A stretch of 64,000 bases of DNA from NCBI GenBank assembly GCA_036677085.1, contig JAKFFI010000014.1, positions 1 through 64,000 on the forward strand, given 5' to 3'. This DNA is from JAGPUQ01 sp036677085. Lineage in GTDB: Bacteria; Pseudomonadota; Gammaproteobacteria; Pseudomonadales; Porticoccaceae. The notes below the pieces were generated by a model. It was not told where the DNA came from. It searched no databases and worked only from the letters and a program-made list of their open reading frames with translations. Below, one piece after another: positions 25,718-35,735 of this stretch. Position numbers and translations under genes: made by a program. Numbering within the stretch: position 1 is the stretch's first letter; each line of letters begins with the position of its first letter.

Positions 25718-25760
25718 AGCAATAAAAAAGGGGGGTGATGAACCCCCCTTTTTTATTGCT
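25718..25760. terminator. Bidirectional terminator, perfect 19-bp inverted repeat
   Basis: Bases 25718-25736 (AGCAATAAAAAAGGGGGGT) pair perfectly with 25742-25760 around a 5-base loop. Each arm has a run of six G or C and then six A or T, so RNA from either strand gives a GC stem followed by U residues. It sits between the convergent aminotransferase and acyl-CoA ligase genes and should stop both. Confidence 0.9.
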
Positions 25761-25773
25761 GGTTTTGCAGCGG

Positions 25774-27312
<1,539 letters not shown>

Positions 27313-27462
27313 AACAACCTCGCTAACGTTCTCATTAATATGGAGTGGACATGACGCGAACAGCGTACAAAGCCGGAAAAGCGTAACAATTACTATCGGA
27401 TTCGGCAAATGTGCCAAGCAGTTGTCGTGGCTGTCACCTCGGCTTCGGGGCGGTTTGCACCC

Positions 27463-27468
27463 TATAAT
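27463..27468 (+). promoter_or_regulatory. Candidate -10 box for the VanZ-DUF815 pair
   Basis: A perfect TATAAT lies 28 bases before the ATG of the VanZ-like gene. No good -35 is visible at 16-18 bases. It is in the 184-base divergent spacer 27313-27496, which otherwise shows no feature I can support. Confidence 0.45.
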
Positions 27469-27496
27469 TCTCACCCCTCGAACCTGCGGGATACCC

Positions 27497-27883
27497 ATGC
27501 TACAGCGTTGGCGATACTGGTTGCGCGGCAGTTTCGCAGCCGTACTGACGTTCGCGACCTGGATCGCACTGCGCCCGATCACGGCCGAGGAATGGTTTTC
27601 GGGGCAGGACAAATTGCTACACTTCGCCGCGTACGCGAGCTTTTATCTATGGGGCGGCGCGTCTTTTCCGGACGCGAGATGGCGGCTGCCGGCAGCACTG
27701 CTGGCCTATGGCGTCGCGATCGAATTGCTCCAGGCCCTGACGCCCTACCGAACCATGTCTTTCGCTGACGTGGTGGCCAATGCGCTGGGGCTGGTGCTGG
27801 GCGCCGTGCTGCTGCGGGTGGTACGACGTCGGTGGCCGGAGTGGTGGCGCGTCGGGCAGCGGAGTGAAAGCCGATGTCGATAA
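27497..27883 (+). CDS. VanZ-like family small membrane protein
   Basis: The 128-residue protein starts MLQRWRYWLRGSFAAVL and has about four membrane segments with the VanZ-family motifs DKLLHFAAYASF and ELLQALTPYRTMSFADVVAN. VanZ homologues confer teicoplanin tolerance in enterococci, but most family members have no known role. It overlaps the DUF815 ATPase by 10 bases, suggesting a shared function or simply coupling. GCGGGA lies upstream of the start. Confidence 0.78.
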   Translation: MLQRWRYWLRGSFAAVLTFATWIALRPITAEEWFSGQDKLLHFAAYASFYLWGGASFPDARWRLPAALLAYGVAIELLQALTPYRTMSFADVVANALGLVLGAVLLRVVRRRWPEWWRVGQRSESRCR

Positions 27884-28653
27884 ACTGGAATCACACTCTG
27901 GCGGCGGTCTGGCGGCCGCATTCAGCCGGTCTGCGCGCGGTGCGCCGGCTCGATCCGATCCGCCTCGACGACCTGCTCGGCATCGATGCACAAAAGGTCG
28001 ATCTGGTGCGTAACACCGAGGACTTTCTCGCCGGTCGACCGGCGCGCAATGCGCTGCTGTGGGGTAGTCGTGGCACTGGCAAATCGTCGCTGGTCAAGGC
28101 GTTGCTGAACGACTATGCCGCCGCGGGTCTGCGCGTAATCGAGATCGACAAGGCCGATCTCGCCGACCTGCCGGACGTGGTCGACGGGATCCACGAGCTG
28201 CCGCAGCGCTTTATCGTGTTCTGCGACGATCTTTCGTTCGAGGCCGATGAAACCCTCTACAAGCACCTCAAGAGTGTGCTGGAGGGTTCCATCGAGCTGC
28301 CGCCGGAAAACGTGCTGGTCTATGCGACTTCGAATCGACGCCATCTGATTGCCGAGCCGGCCTCGGACAATCAGGGTGTGGAGATCGTCGCGGGCGAGCT
28401 GCACTATGGTGACGTGATCGAGGAAAAACTGTCCCTCGCCGACCGCTTTGGACTCTGGCTCTCCTTTTATCCCAACAGCCTGGAACAGTATCTGGCCATC
28501 GTGGATCATCTGTGTGGCGACGCCGGCGGGGACCGCGCCGCGCTCCACCTTGCGGCGCGCCAGTTCGCGATGACACGGGCATCGCGCAGTGGGCGCACCG
28601 CACGTCAGTTCGCGAACGCCTGGCCCAATCGCAGCGCCCCGGCGCACGCCTGA
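27874..28653 (+). CDS. DUF815 family AAA-type ATP-binding protein
   Basis: The 259-residue protein has a Walker A motif GSRGTGKSS (residues 64-72), a Walker B with RFIVFCDDLSFE and the family block LLYATSNRRHLIAE-like VLVYATSNRRHLI. The family (COG2607) consists of predicted AAA ATPases with no established function. It overlaps the VanZ-like gene by 10 bases and faces holA, with a 13-bp hairpin spanning both stop codons. No membrane segment or other domain is seen. Confidence 0.82.
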   Translation: MSINWNHTLAAVWRPHSAGLRAVRRLDPIRLDDLLGIDAQKVDLVRNTEDFLAGRPARNALLWGSRGTGKSSLVKALLNDYAAAGLRVIEIDKADLADLPDVVDGIHELPQRFIVFCDDLSFEADETLYKHLKSVLEGSIELPPENVLVYATSNRRHLIAEPASDNQGVEIVAGELHYGDVIEEKLSLADRFGLWLSFYPNSLEQYLAIVDHLCGDAGGDRAALHLAARQFAMTRASRSGRTARQFANAWPNRSAPAHA

Positions 28654-28677
28654 CGACCATTGTGGTCAGGCGTGCGC
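28642..28677. terminator. 13-bp hairpin spanning the convergent DUF815 and holA stops
   Basis: GCGCACGCCTGAC at 28642-28654 pairs perfectly with GTCAGGCGTGCGC at 28665-28677 around a 10-base loop. Both stop codons lie in the arms, and both proteins therefore end in the same residues, AHA. No T run follows; it may act as a bidirectional RNA 3'-end element. Confidence 0.5.
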
Positions 28678-29730
28678 GCCCCGGCGCCCCTGTTCCAGGC
28701 CGAGGCGCAGATTGGCGGGATGAATGGCGTTGCGTCCGCACAGGGACAGCAGGACATCGAGAAGCTCGTCCCAGGGCGATGCGTCGCGCACTCCCTTGAT
28801 GGCGCGATCAACGCCCGCCAGCTGGCGCAGCAGCAGGTTGATTTGCGCCGGCCGGATGCGCCGGGAGATGTCGCGCAGCAGGTCCTTGCGGCTATCCCAG
28901 ACCCTGGCTTCCCGGAAAATCTGCTCCTGTTGCGCGCGCCCGGCGCCGTGCAGCCGCGCGATGATCAACGCATCCCGCGCCAGCGCCCAGAGCACCACGG
29001 CCGGTTCCACCCCTTCCGCGTGGAGGCCGCGCAGCGAGCGGCAGGCGGCTTGGGTGTTGCCCGCCAATGCGTAGTCGGCGAGCTTGAAGATGTTGAAGCG
29101 CGCTGAATCGGCCACCGCGGTGGATATGGCATCCGCGTCGAGTTCCCCCGCGGGTGCCAGCAGCCGCAGTTTCTCGATTTCCTGCGCGGCGGCGAGCAGA
29201 TTGCCCTCGACCCGCTCCGCCAGCAGTTCCGCCGCGGGGCGACTCACGGTGAGACCCGCGTGACGCAACCGCGTGGTGATCCATTGCGGGAGTCCGGCGC
29301 GGTCGACGGGCCAGATCTGGAGCTGTGCTCCGGCCTGGGCCAGGGCCTTGACCCAGACGGAGCCTTGCGCGCTGCGATCCAGTTTGGGGGTGATCACCAG
29401 GAGCAGCAGTTCGTCGCCGGCGAGGCGGCACAGCTCGACCAGTACCTTGCCGCCCTGATCGCCGGGTTTGGCGGTGGCGAGGCGGATCTCCAGGATCTTG
29501 CGCTCGGCGAACAATGAACGCGCGCCGGCCTCGGCCAGCAGGGCATTCCAATCGAACTGCCGGCCATCGGCATGGTAGACCTGACGTTCGGTAAAACCGC
29601 GCGCGCGCGCGGCGGCACGGATCCGGTCCGCGCTTTCCTGTATCAGCAGCGGCTCGTCACCGCTCAGCAGATAGGCGGACGCCAGACTGGCGTCGAGATG
29701 GGATTCCAGGGCTTCAGGGAGCAGCTGCAT
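28666..29730 (-). CDS. holA: DNA polymerase III delta subunit
   Basis: The 354-residue protein begins MQLLPEALESHLDASLASAY and includes the family stretches YLLSGDEPLLIQESADRIR and ARFNIFKLADYALAG. Delta is the wrench of the clamp loader that opens the beta ring; E. coli HolA has 343 residues. It overlaps lptE by 17 bases and ends in the convergent hairpin with the DUF815 gene. In E. coli nadD follows directly; here nadD is 15 kb away. Confidence 0.95.
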   Translation of the reverse strand: MQLLPEALESHLDASLASAYLLSGDEPLLIQESADRIRAAARARGFTERQVYHADGRQFDWNALLAEAGARSLFAERKILEIRLATAKPGDQGGKVLVELCRLAGDELLLLVITPKLDRSAQGSVWVKALAQAGAQLQIWPVDRAGLPQWITTRLRHAGLTVSRPAAELLAERVEGNLLAAAQEIEKLRLLAPAGELDADAISTAVADSARFNIFKLADYALAGNTQAACRSLRGLHAEGVEPAVVLWALARDALIIARLHGAGRAQQEQIFREARVWDSRKDLLRDISRRIRPAQINLLLRQLAGVDRAIKGVRDASPWDELLDVLLSLCGRNAIHPANLRLGLEQGRRGAHA

Positions 29731-30277
29731 CGCCGCCGACGCGCGGACCGACCCGCTGCAGGTAGTTGATCAGCTGGCGCACCAGGCTGGTACGCATCTC
29801 CCGGCGCAGCAGCCGGGCTTCGTCGTCGGTGGCAAGGACGTTGTTTTCGTCGTACTCGAATATGCGCTCGTCACTGACCGTGGTGGGCGGGATCACTGTG
29901 GTGCCATCCGCGGCGAGCACCGTGAATTTCAGTTCTTCGATGAGCTCACGCTCGGAGATACGGGCCTGGCCGCTGATGGTTGCGGTACGCCGTTTTGAGC
30001 GCTGGTCCAGGAGTACCAGGCTGTACTGCGCTTCCTTGGCGCTGGCTTTCAGATCGATATCGAGCGCCAGCAAATTACGCTCCAGTTCGCTCTTCAGTTC
30101 GTTATCGATCGGGCGGCCACCGATGTGGAGGCTATCGATATTCTGCGGGGCGTCGCCATGGCCGCGCAGATGCCAGCCGCAGCCACTGCCCATCAGCGTC
30201 GCCAGCAACGCCAGCAGCCAGATGCGAGACGCCGTGCCCGGGTGTTGGCGGGGCACGAAAAAAGGGCCTGGGGTCAT
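29714..30277 (-). CDS. lptE: LPS-assembly lipoprotein LptE
   Basis: The 187-residue precursor has a hydrophobic signal ending in a lipobox-like LMGSGC (C33) followed directly by GWHLRG, the hallmark of LptE. It plugs the LptD barrel and binds LPS at the outer membrane. The alpha-beta core EYDENNVLATDDEARLLRRE is typical. It lies between leuS and holA as in E. coli and pseudomonads and overlaps holA by 17 bases. Confidence 0.92.
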   Translation of the reverse strand: MTPGPFFVPRQHPGTASRIWLLALLATLMGSGCGWHLRGHGDAPQNIDSLHIGGRPIDNELKSELERNLLALDIDLKASAKEAQYSLVLLDQRSKRRTATISGQARISERELIEELKFTVLAADGTTVIPPTTVSDERIFEYDENNVLATDDEARLLRREMRTSLVRQLINYLQRVGPRVGGDAAAP

Positions 30278-30311
30278 GGCGTGGTTCCGGTTGATGGGCG
30301 GCGGGAAGCGG

Positions 30312-32768
30312 TCAGTCGGTGACGATGTTCACCAGCCGCTGTGGTACCAGGATCACTTTACGGATGGTTTTTCCGGCGGTAAAGCGCTGTACATTGGGGT
30401 CGGACAGCGCGCGGGCCTGAATGCTGTCGCGATCCACGTGGGCGGCGACCTGTAATTGCGCACGGACCTTGCCGTTCACCTGCACGGCAAGGGTTATCTC
30501 ATCGAGCTGGAGCGCGGCGGGATCGGCGGAGGGCCAGCGCGCGTCCACGATGGGTTCAGCATGGCCGAGGTGCGCCCACAGCGCCTGGGTGATATGGGGC
30601 ACGACGGGCGCGAGCAGCAATACCGCCGCTTCCAGGGCTTCCCGTTCGGCGGCCAGCGCCGACGGCGCCTGCGGATCGAGCCGGGTGGTTTCGTTCAGGA
30701 GCTCCATCACCGCGGCGATGGCGGTATTGAAGGTCTGGCGGCGGCCGTAATCGTCGCTGACCTTGGCGATGGTGGCGTGCGTCTTGCGGTGCAGCGCGGC
30801 TGCGGTTCCGGTCAGGGTGGTGGCGTCGAGCGCTGCGCAGTCGCCGCGACCCAGATGGGTGTGTACGGCTTTCCACAATCGGCGCAGAAAACGATAAGCG
30901 CCCGCAACGCCTTCGTCCGACCACTCCAGGGTCTGCTCGGGTGGCGCCGCGAACATGGTGAACAGGCGCACGGTGTCGGCGCCGTAGCGGTCGATCAGGG
31001 CCTGGGGATCGACCGTGTTGCCCTTGGATTTCGACATCTTGCTGCCGTCTTTCAGCACCATGCCCTGACACAGCAGCCGCGTGAACGGCTCGTCGCTGGC
31101 CAGCAGGCCTTCGTCCCGCATCAGCTTGTGGAAGAAGCGCGCATACAGCAAGTGCAGGATGGCATGTTCGATGCCGCCCACATAGTGATCCACCGGCAGC
31201 CAGTAGTTGGCGGCGGCCGGGTCGAGCATGCCGCCGGCGTAATCCGGGCAGGTGAAACGGGCGTAATACCAGGACGATTCCATGAAGGTATCGAAGGTGT
31301 CGGTCTCCCGGACCAGGGACATGCCGTCGAGCGCGGTCTGGCGCCAGCTCGGGTCAGCCTTGATGGGCGAGTGGACGCCGTCCATGACCACGTCTTCCGG
31401 CAGCAGCACCGGCAGCCGCTCGGCGGGCACGGGTATCACCCGCTCGCCGTCGTACAGCATGGGGATGGGCGCGCCCCAGTAGCGCTGCCGCGAGACGCCC
31501 CAGTCGCGCAGGCGGAAATTGGTGGTCACCTTGCCCCGGCCCCGCTCGACCAGGGCCTGGGCGATGGCCTCGAACGCGGCATCGAACTCCAGCCCGTCGA
31601 AGGCGCCGGAATTCACCAGTCGGCCCTTGTCCACAAACGCGGCCTGCGCCGTGTCGCAGGGGCTGCCGTCCGCTGGTGCTATGACCTGGGCAATGGGCAA
31701 CTGGTACTGGATGGCAAACTCCCAGTCGCGCTGGTCATGGGCCGGCACCGCCATGACCGCCCCGGTGCCGTAGTCCATCAGCACATAGTTGGCGATCCAT
31801 ACCGGCAGCGGCGCGCCGGTGAGCGGATGCAGCGCCTTGAGGCCAGTATCCCTGCCGCGCTTGGTCATGGTGGCGATGTCCGCTTCGGCGACCGATTGCT
31901 GGCGACATTCGGCAATGAACCCGGCCAGCTCGGGATCGCCGTCAGCCAGCGCCTGGGCGATGGGATGCTCCGCCGCCAGGCTGAGATAGGTGACGCCCAT
32001 CAGGGTGTCGGGCCGGGTGGTGTAGACCTCGAACCCGGAGTTGCCCGCGACCGCTTCGGCAAGATCGAAGTTAATGGTCACACCGCGACTCTTGCCGATC
32101 CAGTTGCGCTGCATGGTGCGCACCTGTTCCGGCCAGCCATCGAGCTTGTCCAGATCCCGCAACAGCTCCTCGGCATAGGCGGTGATGCGGATAAACCACT
32201 GCGGAATTTCGCGCCGCTGCACCGGGGTATCACAGCGCCAGCAGCAGCCATCGATGACCTGCTCGTTGGCCAGTACGGTCTGGTCGTTGGGGCACCAGTT
32301 CACGGCGCTGACCTTGTTGTAGACCAGGCCCTTTTCGTACAGGCGGGTGAAGAACCACTGTTCCCAGCGATAGTAGTCCGGCTGACAGGTGGCCAGTTCG
32401 CGATCCCAGTCGTAAGCGAAACCCAGGGCTTTGAGCTGCGCCTTCATGTATTGGATATTGGCGTAAGTCCAGGCCGCGGGCGCGGTATTGTTTTGCAGCG
32501 CGGCGTTTTCCGCGGGCAGCCCGAACGCATCCCAGCCCATGGGTTGCAGCACATTCTTGCCCAGCATGCGCTGGTAACGACTGATGACATCGGCGATGGA
32601 ATAGTTGCGCACATGCCCCATGTGCAGCTTGCCGCTGGGATAGGGAAACATGGCGAGGCAGTAGTATTTTTCCCGGCTCGGGTCCGCCTTGACGGCAAAA
32701 GTGCGGTTGGTTTCCCACGCCTTCTGTACCTGCGGCTCGATACGTTCGGGATGATACTGGTCGTCCAT
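30312..32768 (-). CDS. leuS: Leucyl-tRNA synthetase
   Basis: The 818-residue protein has the class I signatures HMGH (residues 49-52, in PYPSGKLHMGHVRNY) and KMSKS (577-581), with the editing domain between them. It attaches leucine to tRNA-Leu and hydrolyses mischarged product. Its length is slightly less than E. coli LeuRS (860). A TATAAT box in the gap before it suggests that leuS-lptE-holA form their own unit. Confidence 0.97.
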   Translation of the reverse strand: MDDQYHPERIEPQVQKAWETNRTFAVKADPSREKYYCLAMFPYPSGKLHMGHVRNYSIADVISRYQRMLGKNVLQPMGWDAFGLPAENAALQNNTAPAAWTYANIQYMKAQLKALGFAYDWDRELATCQPDYYRWEQWFFTRLYEKGLVYNKVSAVNWCPNDQTVLANEQVIDGCCWRCDTPVQRREIPQWFIRITAYAEELLRDLDKLDGWPEQVRTMQRNWIGKSRGVTINFDLAEAVAGNSGFEVYTTRPDTLMGVTYLSLAAEHPIAQALADGDPELAGFIAECRQQSVAEADIATMTKRGRDTGLKALHPLTGAPLPVWIANYVLMDYGTGAVMAVPAHDQRDWEFAIQYQLPIAQVIAPADGSPCDTAQAAFVDKGRLVNSGAFDGLEFDAAFEAIAQALVERGRGKVTTNFRLRDWGVSRQRYWGAPIPMLYDGERVIPVPAERLPVLLPEDVVMDGVHSPIKADPSWRQTALDGMSLVRETDTFDTFMESSWYYARFTCPDYAGGMLDPAAANYWLPVDHYVGGIEHAILHLLYARFFHKLMRDEGLLASDEPFTRLLCQGMVLKDGSKMSKSKGNTVDPQALIDRYGADTVRLFTMFAAPPEQTLEWSDEGVAGAYRFLRRLWKAVHTHLGRGDCAALDATTLTGTAAALHRKTHATIAKVSDDYGRRQTFNTAIAAVMELLNETTRLDPQAPSALAAEREALEAAVLLLAPVVPHITQALWAHLGHAEPIVDARWPSADPAALQLDEITLAVQVNGKVRAQLQVAAHVDRDSIQARALSDPNVQRFTAGKTIRKVILVPQRLVNIVTD

Positions 32769-32812
32769 CGGATGCTGTTCCAGCTGGCGGCGCGCCGCCG
32801 CGAAAGCGCGGA

Positions 32813-32818
32813 ATTATA
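32813..32818 (-). promoter_or_regulatory. Candidate -10 box for leuS-lptE-holA
   Basis: On the minus strand these bases read TATAAT, 45 bases before the leuS ATG and just after the lnt stop codon. The -35 region would overlap the end of lnt and matches poorly. The flanking gap 32769-32838 has no other feature. Confidence 0.45.
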
Positions 32819-32838
32819 GGGGAAAGGCGCGGACCGAC

Positions 32839-34350
32839 CTAGCGCAGTGCTGTGCGCAGGCCGCGCCGCCGCCAGGGCGCCAGGGCGCCCGCCAGCAGTG
32901 CCAGGCAGAACAGAACCACCGGGGTTGAGCCGTGGGCGCTGAAGGGCGTTGTGCCGGTGCGCGGCAGCACGGAGGTGCGCAGGATGCCGGGGACGAACTG
33001 GGGCAGGCTGGCGGTGATGCGACCGCGGCTGTCCACCACCGCGGTGATGCCGTCGTTGGTGGCGCGCAGCAGGGGTTTGCCGGTCTCGATGGCGCGCAGA
33101 CGAGCCATCTGCAAATGCTGGTGGGGGCCGATGGACGCGCCGAACCAGGTGTCGTTGCTGACCGTGACCAGCAGATCGGCGCCCCCGGCAGAGGTGGCGA
33201 CCAGATCCGGGTAAACGATTTCGTAGCAGATGGCGGTGGCGATGCGCAGCTCGTCCAGCGTGATCGGCGGCTGGTCTTCGGGGGCGCGGCTGAAGTTCGA
33301 CATGGGCAGATCGAAGAAGGCGATGGTGCCGCGCAACCAGGGCTCCAGGGGCACATATTCGCCAAAGGGTACCAGCCGGCGTTTGTGGTAGGTGCCCGCC
33401 GCCATGCCCAGTCCCATGAAACTGTTGTAGTAGACGCCTTCGGCGGCGGCGATCGGCAGGCCCAGCAGCAGGCCCATGCGTTGTTCGCGGGCCCAGGCGT
33501 CTTCGCGGTCGAGAAACGGTTGCACTTCATGACGAAAGCGCGGGATCGCGGTTTCGGGCCAGATCACCAGGTCCTGCCCCGCCAGATCGCGGTTGGTGGC
33601 AGTGAAATTCGCGAGAATGGCGCCGTCGGCGGCGCCATCCCACTTCATGGCCAGTGATTGCGCCGGCTGCACCAGCGCTGCGGCGAGCGCGGTCGTGCCG
33701 GGTTCGGTCCAGGTGCGCTCGTGCAGCAGCCAGCCGCCAATCCAGACGACACCGGCTGCCAGAGTACTCGCTGCCAGAGTATTGGCGGTGGCGCGGTTGG
33801 CCAGCGCCGTGAGCGTTGTCCCGGTAAGCGCTACAGCAAAGCTCATGCCGAGCACGCCGGTCACGGGCGCCCAACCCACCAGCCAGGTCTCGAGCGACGG
33901 GTATCCCAGATAGAGCCAGGGAAAGCCGGTGAGGAACCACCCGCGCAGCCACTCGCCGAGTACCCATAACGCGGGAAAACCCAGCAGTGCAGTTCCGGGT
34001 CGCCGCAAATTCAGATAGCCGCACAATGTGAACGGGATCGCGAAAAGTGCCGCCATGCCCAAGGTAAAAAGGCCTGTCAGCAGTGCGGCGAGCGGCGCGG
34101 AGGCCGCCCCATAGGTATGGATGCTGACGTAGATCCAGGAGGTGCCGGTAGCATAGAGGCCTACACCGAACCACCAGGCCAGCGCGAAGGCGGTGCGTGG
34201 GGCGGCATCGGTCAGCAGCAGGCACAGGATCCCCGCGGCCAGGGGCGCCAGCGGCCACAACCCGTAGGGCGCGAAAGCGAGCGGCAGCAACGCGCCGGTC
34301 AGCGCGGCAGCGGCATGAAACAAGAGTGGCGCGCGGCGGGTAGCGGGCAT
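32839..34350 (-). CDS. lnt: Apolipoprotein N-acyltransferase
   Basis: The 503-residue protein has an N-terminal half with several membrane segments and a nitrilase domain (about 220-460) holding the catalytic triad E266 (WPETAIP), K323 (YHKRRLVPFGEYVP) and C375 (AICYE). Lnt adds the third acyl chain to lipoproteins in the inner membrane, needed for Lol export. Residues 191-200 are a duplicated pentapeptide, TLAASTLAAG, from a 15-bp tandem duplication. It lies three bases after corC. Confidence 0.95.
   Translation of the reverse strand: MPATRRAPLLFHAAAALTGALLPLAFAPYGLWPLAPLAAGILCLLLTDAAPRTAFALAWWFGVGLYATGTSWIYVSIHTYGAASAPLAALLTGLFTLGMAALFAIPFTLCGYLNLRRPGTALLGFPALWVLGEWLRGWFLTGFPWLYLGYPSLETWLVGWAPVTGVLGMSFAVALTGTTLTALANRATANTLAASTLAAGVVWIGGWLLHERTWTEPGTTALAAALVQPAQSLAMKWDGAADGAILANFTATNRDLAGQDLVIWPETAIPRFRHEVQPFLDREDAWAREQRMGLLLGLPIAAAEGVYYNSFMGLGMAAGTYHKRRLVPFGEYVPLEPWLRGTIAFFDLPMSNFSRAPEDQPPITLDELRIATAICYEIVYPDLVATSAGGADLLVTVSNDTWFGASIGPHQHLQMARLRAIETGKPLLRATNDGITAVVDSRGRITASLPQFVPGILRTSVLPRTGTTPFSAHGSTPVVLFCLALLAGALAPWRRRGLRTALR
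33755..33784. repeat. Two-copy 15-bp tandem repeat inside lnt
   Basis: GCTGCCAGAGTACTC at 33755-33769 is followed at once by GCTGCCAGAGTATTG at 33770-33784; 13 of 15 bases match. It is in frame and repeats five residues in the loop or membrane segment preceding the nitrilase domain. Confidence 0.85.
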
Positions 34351-34353
34351 GGG

Positions 34354-35187
34354 TCAGTGGTCGGCGGCCGCTGCCACCCGGAGCTGATGGATCTGACGTT
34401 CGTCCCCGGCAATCACGGTAAAGACCAGTCCGTCCAGGGCGATGCATCCTCCCACTTCCGGAAGACGCCCAAACGCACTGGTCACGAGACCACCGATGGT
34501 ATCGAATTCGTCGTCGCGCAGTGCGACGTGGAAATGGTCGTTGAAGTCCTCGATCGGGGTCAGCCCAGCTACCAGAAAGCTGCCGTCAGGTTCGCGACAG
34601 ATCACGCAGTCCGGATCCCGGTCCTTCTCGTCGGCGATGTCGCCGACGATCTCCTCGAGGATGTCTTCGATGGTGATCAGACCCGCGACGCCGCCGTATT
34701 CGTCCACCACCACAGCCATGTGGTAGCGCTGTTCGCGGAATTCGCGCAGCAGGATATCGAGGCGCTTGGTTTCGGGAACTATGGTGGCGGGCCGGACGAT
34801 ATCGGCAAGGCGGAAGGTGTCGCGGCCGGCGAGCATCAGCGGCAGCAGATCCTTGGCCAGCAGGATGCCCCGGATATCGTCCAGAGACTCGCCCACCACG
34901 GGATAGCGGGAGTGCTTGGCATCAATGACACGCTGCAGAATTTCTTCCAGACTCATCCCGGCTTCGATGACTACCATCTGGGATGGCGGCACCATGATTT
35001 CGTGCGCCTGCAGACTGGATACCAGAAACGCGCCCCGGATGATGTCGAGCGACTGACTGTCGAGCAGATTGTCGTCGCGCGCGGTTTCCAGGATGTCGGC
35101 AAGATCCTGCCGCGAGCGCAGGCGGGGGGCGAAATACCGGACCAGACGCTTCAGCCAGGCGCGTCTACTGGGCGGTTCCGCGGTCAT
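34354..35187 (-). CDS. corC: CorC/YbeX family transporter-associated protein
   Basis: The 277-residue cytosolic protein has two CBS domains (about 60-120 and 130-185, with ARFRYPVV-like HSRYPVVGESLDDIRGILLA and VVDEYGGVAGLITIEDILEE) and a C-terminal CorC_HlyC domain (about 200-270). In enterobacteria it affects Mg/Co efflux and has been linked to 70S ribosome function. It lies between lnt and ybeY, overlapping ybeY by four bases, the standard arrangement. Confidence 0.94.
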   Translation of the reverse strand: MTAEPPSRRAWLKRLVRYFAPRLRSRQDLADILETARDDNLLDSQSLDIIRGAFLVSSLQAHEIMVPPSQMVVIEAGMSLEEILQRVIDAKHSRYPVVGESLDDIRGILLAKDLLPLMLAGRDTFRLADIVRPATIVPETKRLDILLREFREQRYHMAVVVDEYGGVAGLITIEDILEEIVGDIADEKDRDPDCVICREPDGSFLVAGLTPIEDFNDHFHVALRDDEFDTIGGLVTSAFGRLPEVGGCIALDGLVFTVIAGDERQIHQLRVAAAADH

Positions 35188-35735
35188 GACGGGTTGACCG
35201 CGAGCGCCGGCGCATAGGGCGGTGGAAAATGCAGGCCGACGAGGATTGCGGTTTCCAGGGCTTCCATGCGGTCGGCTTCGACGTCGTCCTGGTGGTCATG
35301 GCCGAGCAGGTGCAGGGTACCGTGGACGATCATGTGCGCCCAGTGCGCGTCCGGTGTTTTACCCTGATCCGCTGCCTCGCGCTCGACCACCGGGGCGCAG
35401 ATCACGATATCGCCCAGCAGCGGCAGCTCTACCCATTCCGGCAGGTCGGCGGGAAAGGAAAGGACATTGGTTGCGTGGGGCCGGGTTGCGCGGGTGCGAG
35501 TTGCGTGGGTCCGGGTTGCGTCAGATCGAGTGGCCTGGTGTGGAGACGGTGCGCGCAGTCGGTAGCGGGCATAGAGTTCGCTGCCCTCGGCTTCGCCGAC
35601 GATACGGATCGCGACCTGTGCGTCGGATCGCCCGAGATGGCGCAGGGCTGCCCGCAGCCAGCGACGCAGGGCCGCCGGGGCGGGAACGGCTGCACCGCTG
35701 TCGCAGGCGTTGTCGATCGCGATCCTGATGCTCAT
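35184..35735 (-). CDS. ybeY: Endoribonuclease YbeY with a pentapeptide-repeat insertion
   Basis: The ATG overlapping the phoH stop by four bases gives 183 residues; family members usually have about 150-160. The zinc motif HGTLHLLGHDH (H138, H142, H148) and TNVLSFPAD are intact, so the fold should be active. YbeY matures 16S rRNA ends and takes part in ribosome quality control. Residues 68-87 are four tandem five-residue units of the form ATR(S/T/P)x placed just before TNVLSF, where other members have about six residues. The insertion is encoded by a 15-bp repeat. Confidence 0.93.
   Translation of the reverse strand: MSIRIAIDNACDSGAAVPAPAALRRWLRAALRHLGRSDAQVAIRIVGEAEGSELYARYRLRAPSPHQATRSDATRTHATRTRATRPHATNVLSFPADLPEWVELPLLGDIVICAPVVEREAADQGKTPDAHWAHMIVHGTLHLLGHDHQDDVEADRMEALETAILVGLHFPPPYAPALAVNPS
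35470..35529. repeat. Four-copy 15-bp tandem repeat inside ybeY
   Basis: Four contiguous 15-base units each begin GTTGCG: 35470-35484, 35485-35499, 35500-35514 and 35515-35529. Units one and three differ at one base (GTTGCGTGGGGCCGG and GTTGCGTGGGTCCGG); the others are more diverged. Because the unit is a multiple of three, the ybeY frame is kept. Confidence 0.92.

Noticed and set aside
30456..32819. Long 787-codon open frame on the plus strand
   Set aside because: It is fully antisense to leuS, whose motifs are complete; in GC-rich DNA the opposite strand often stays open.
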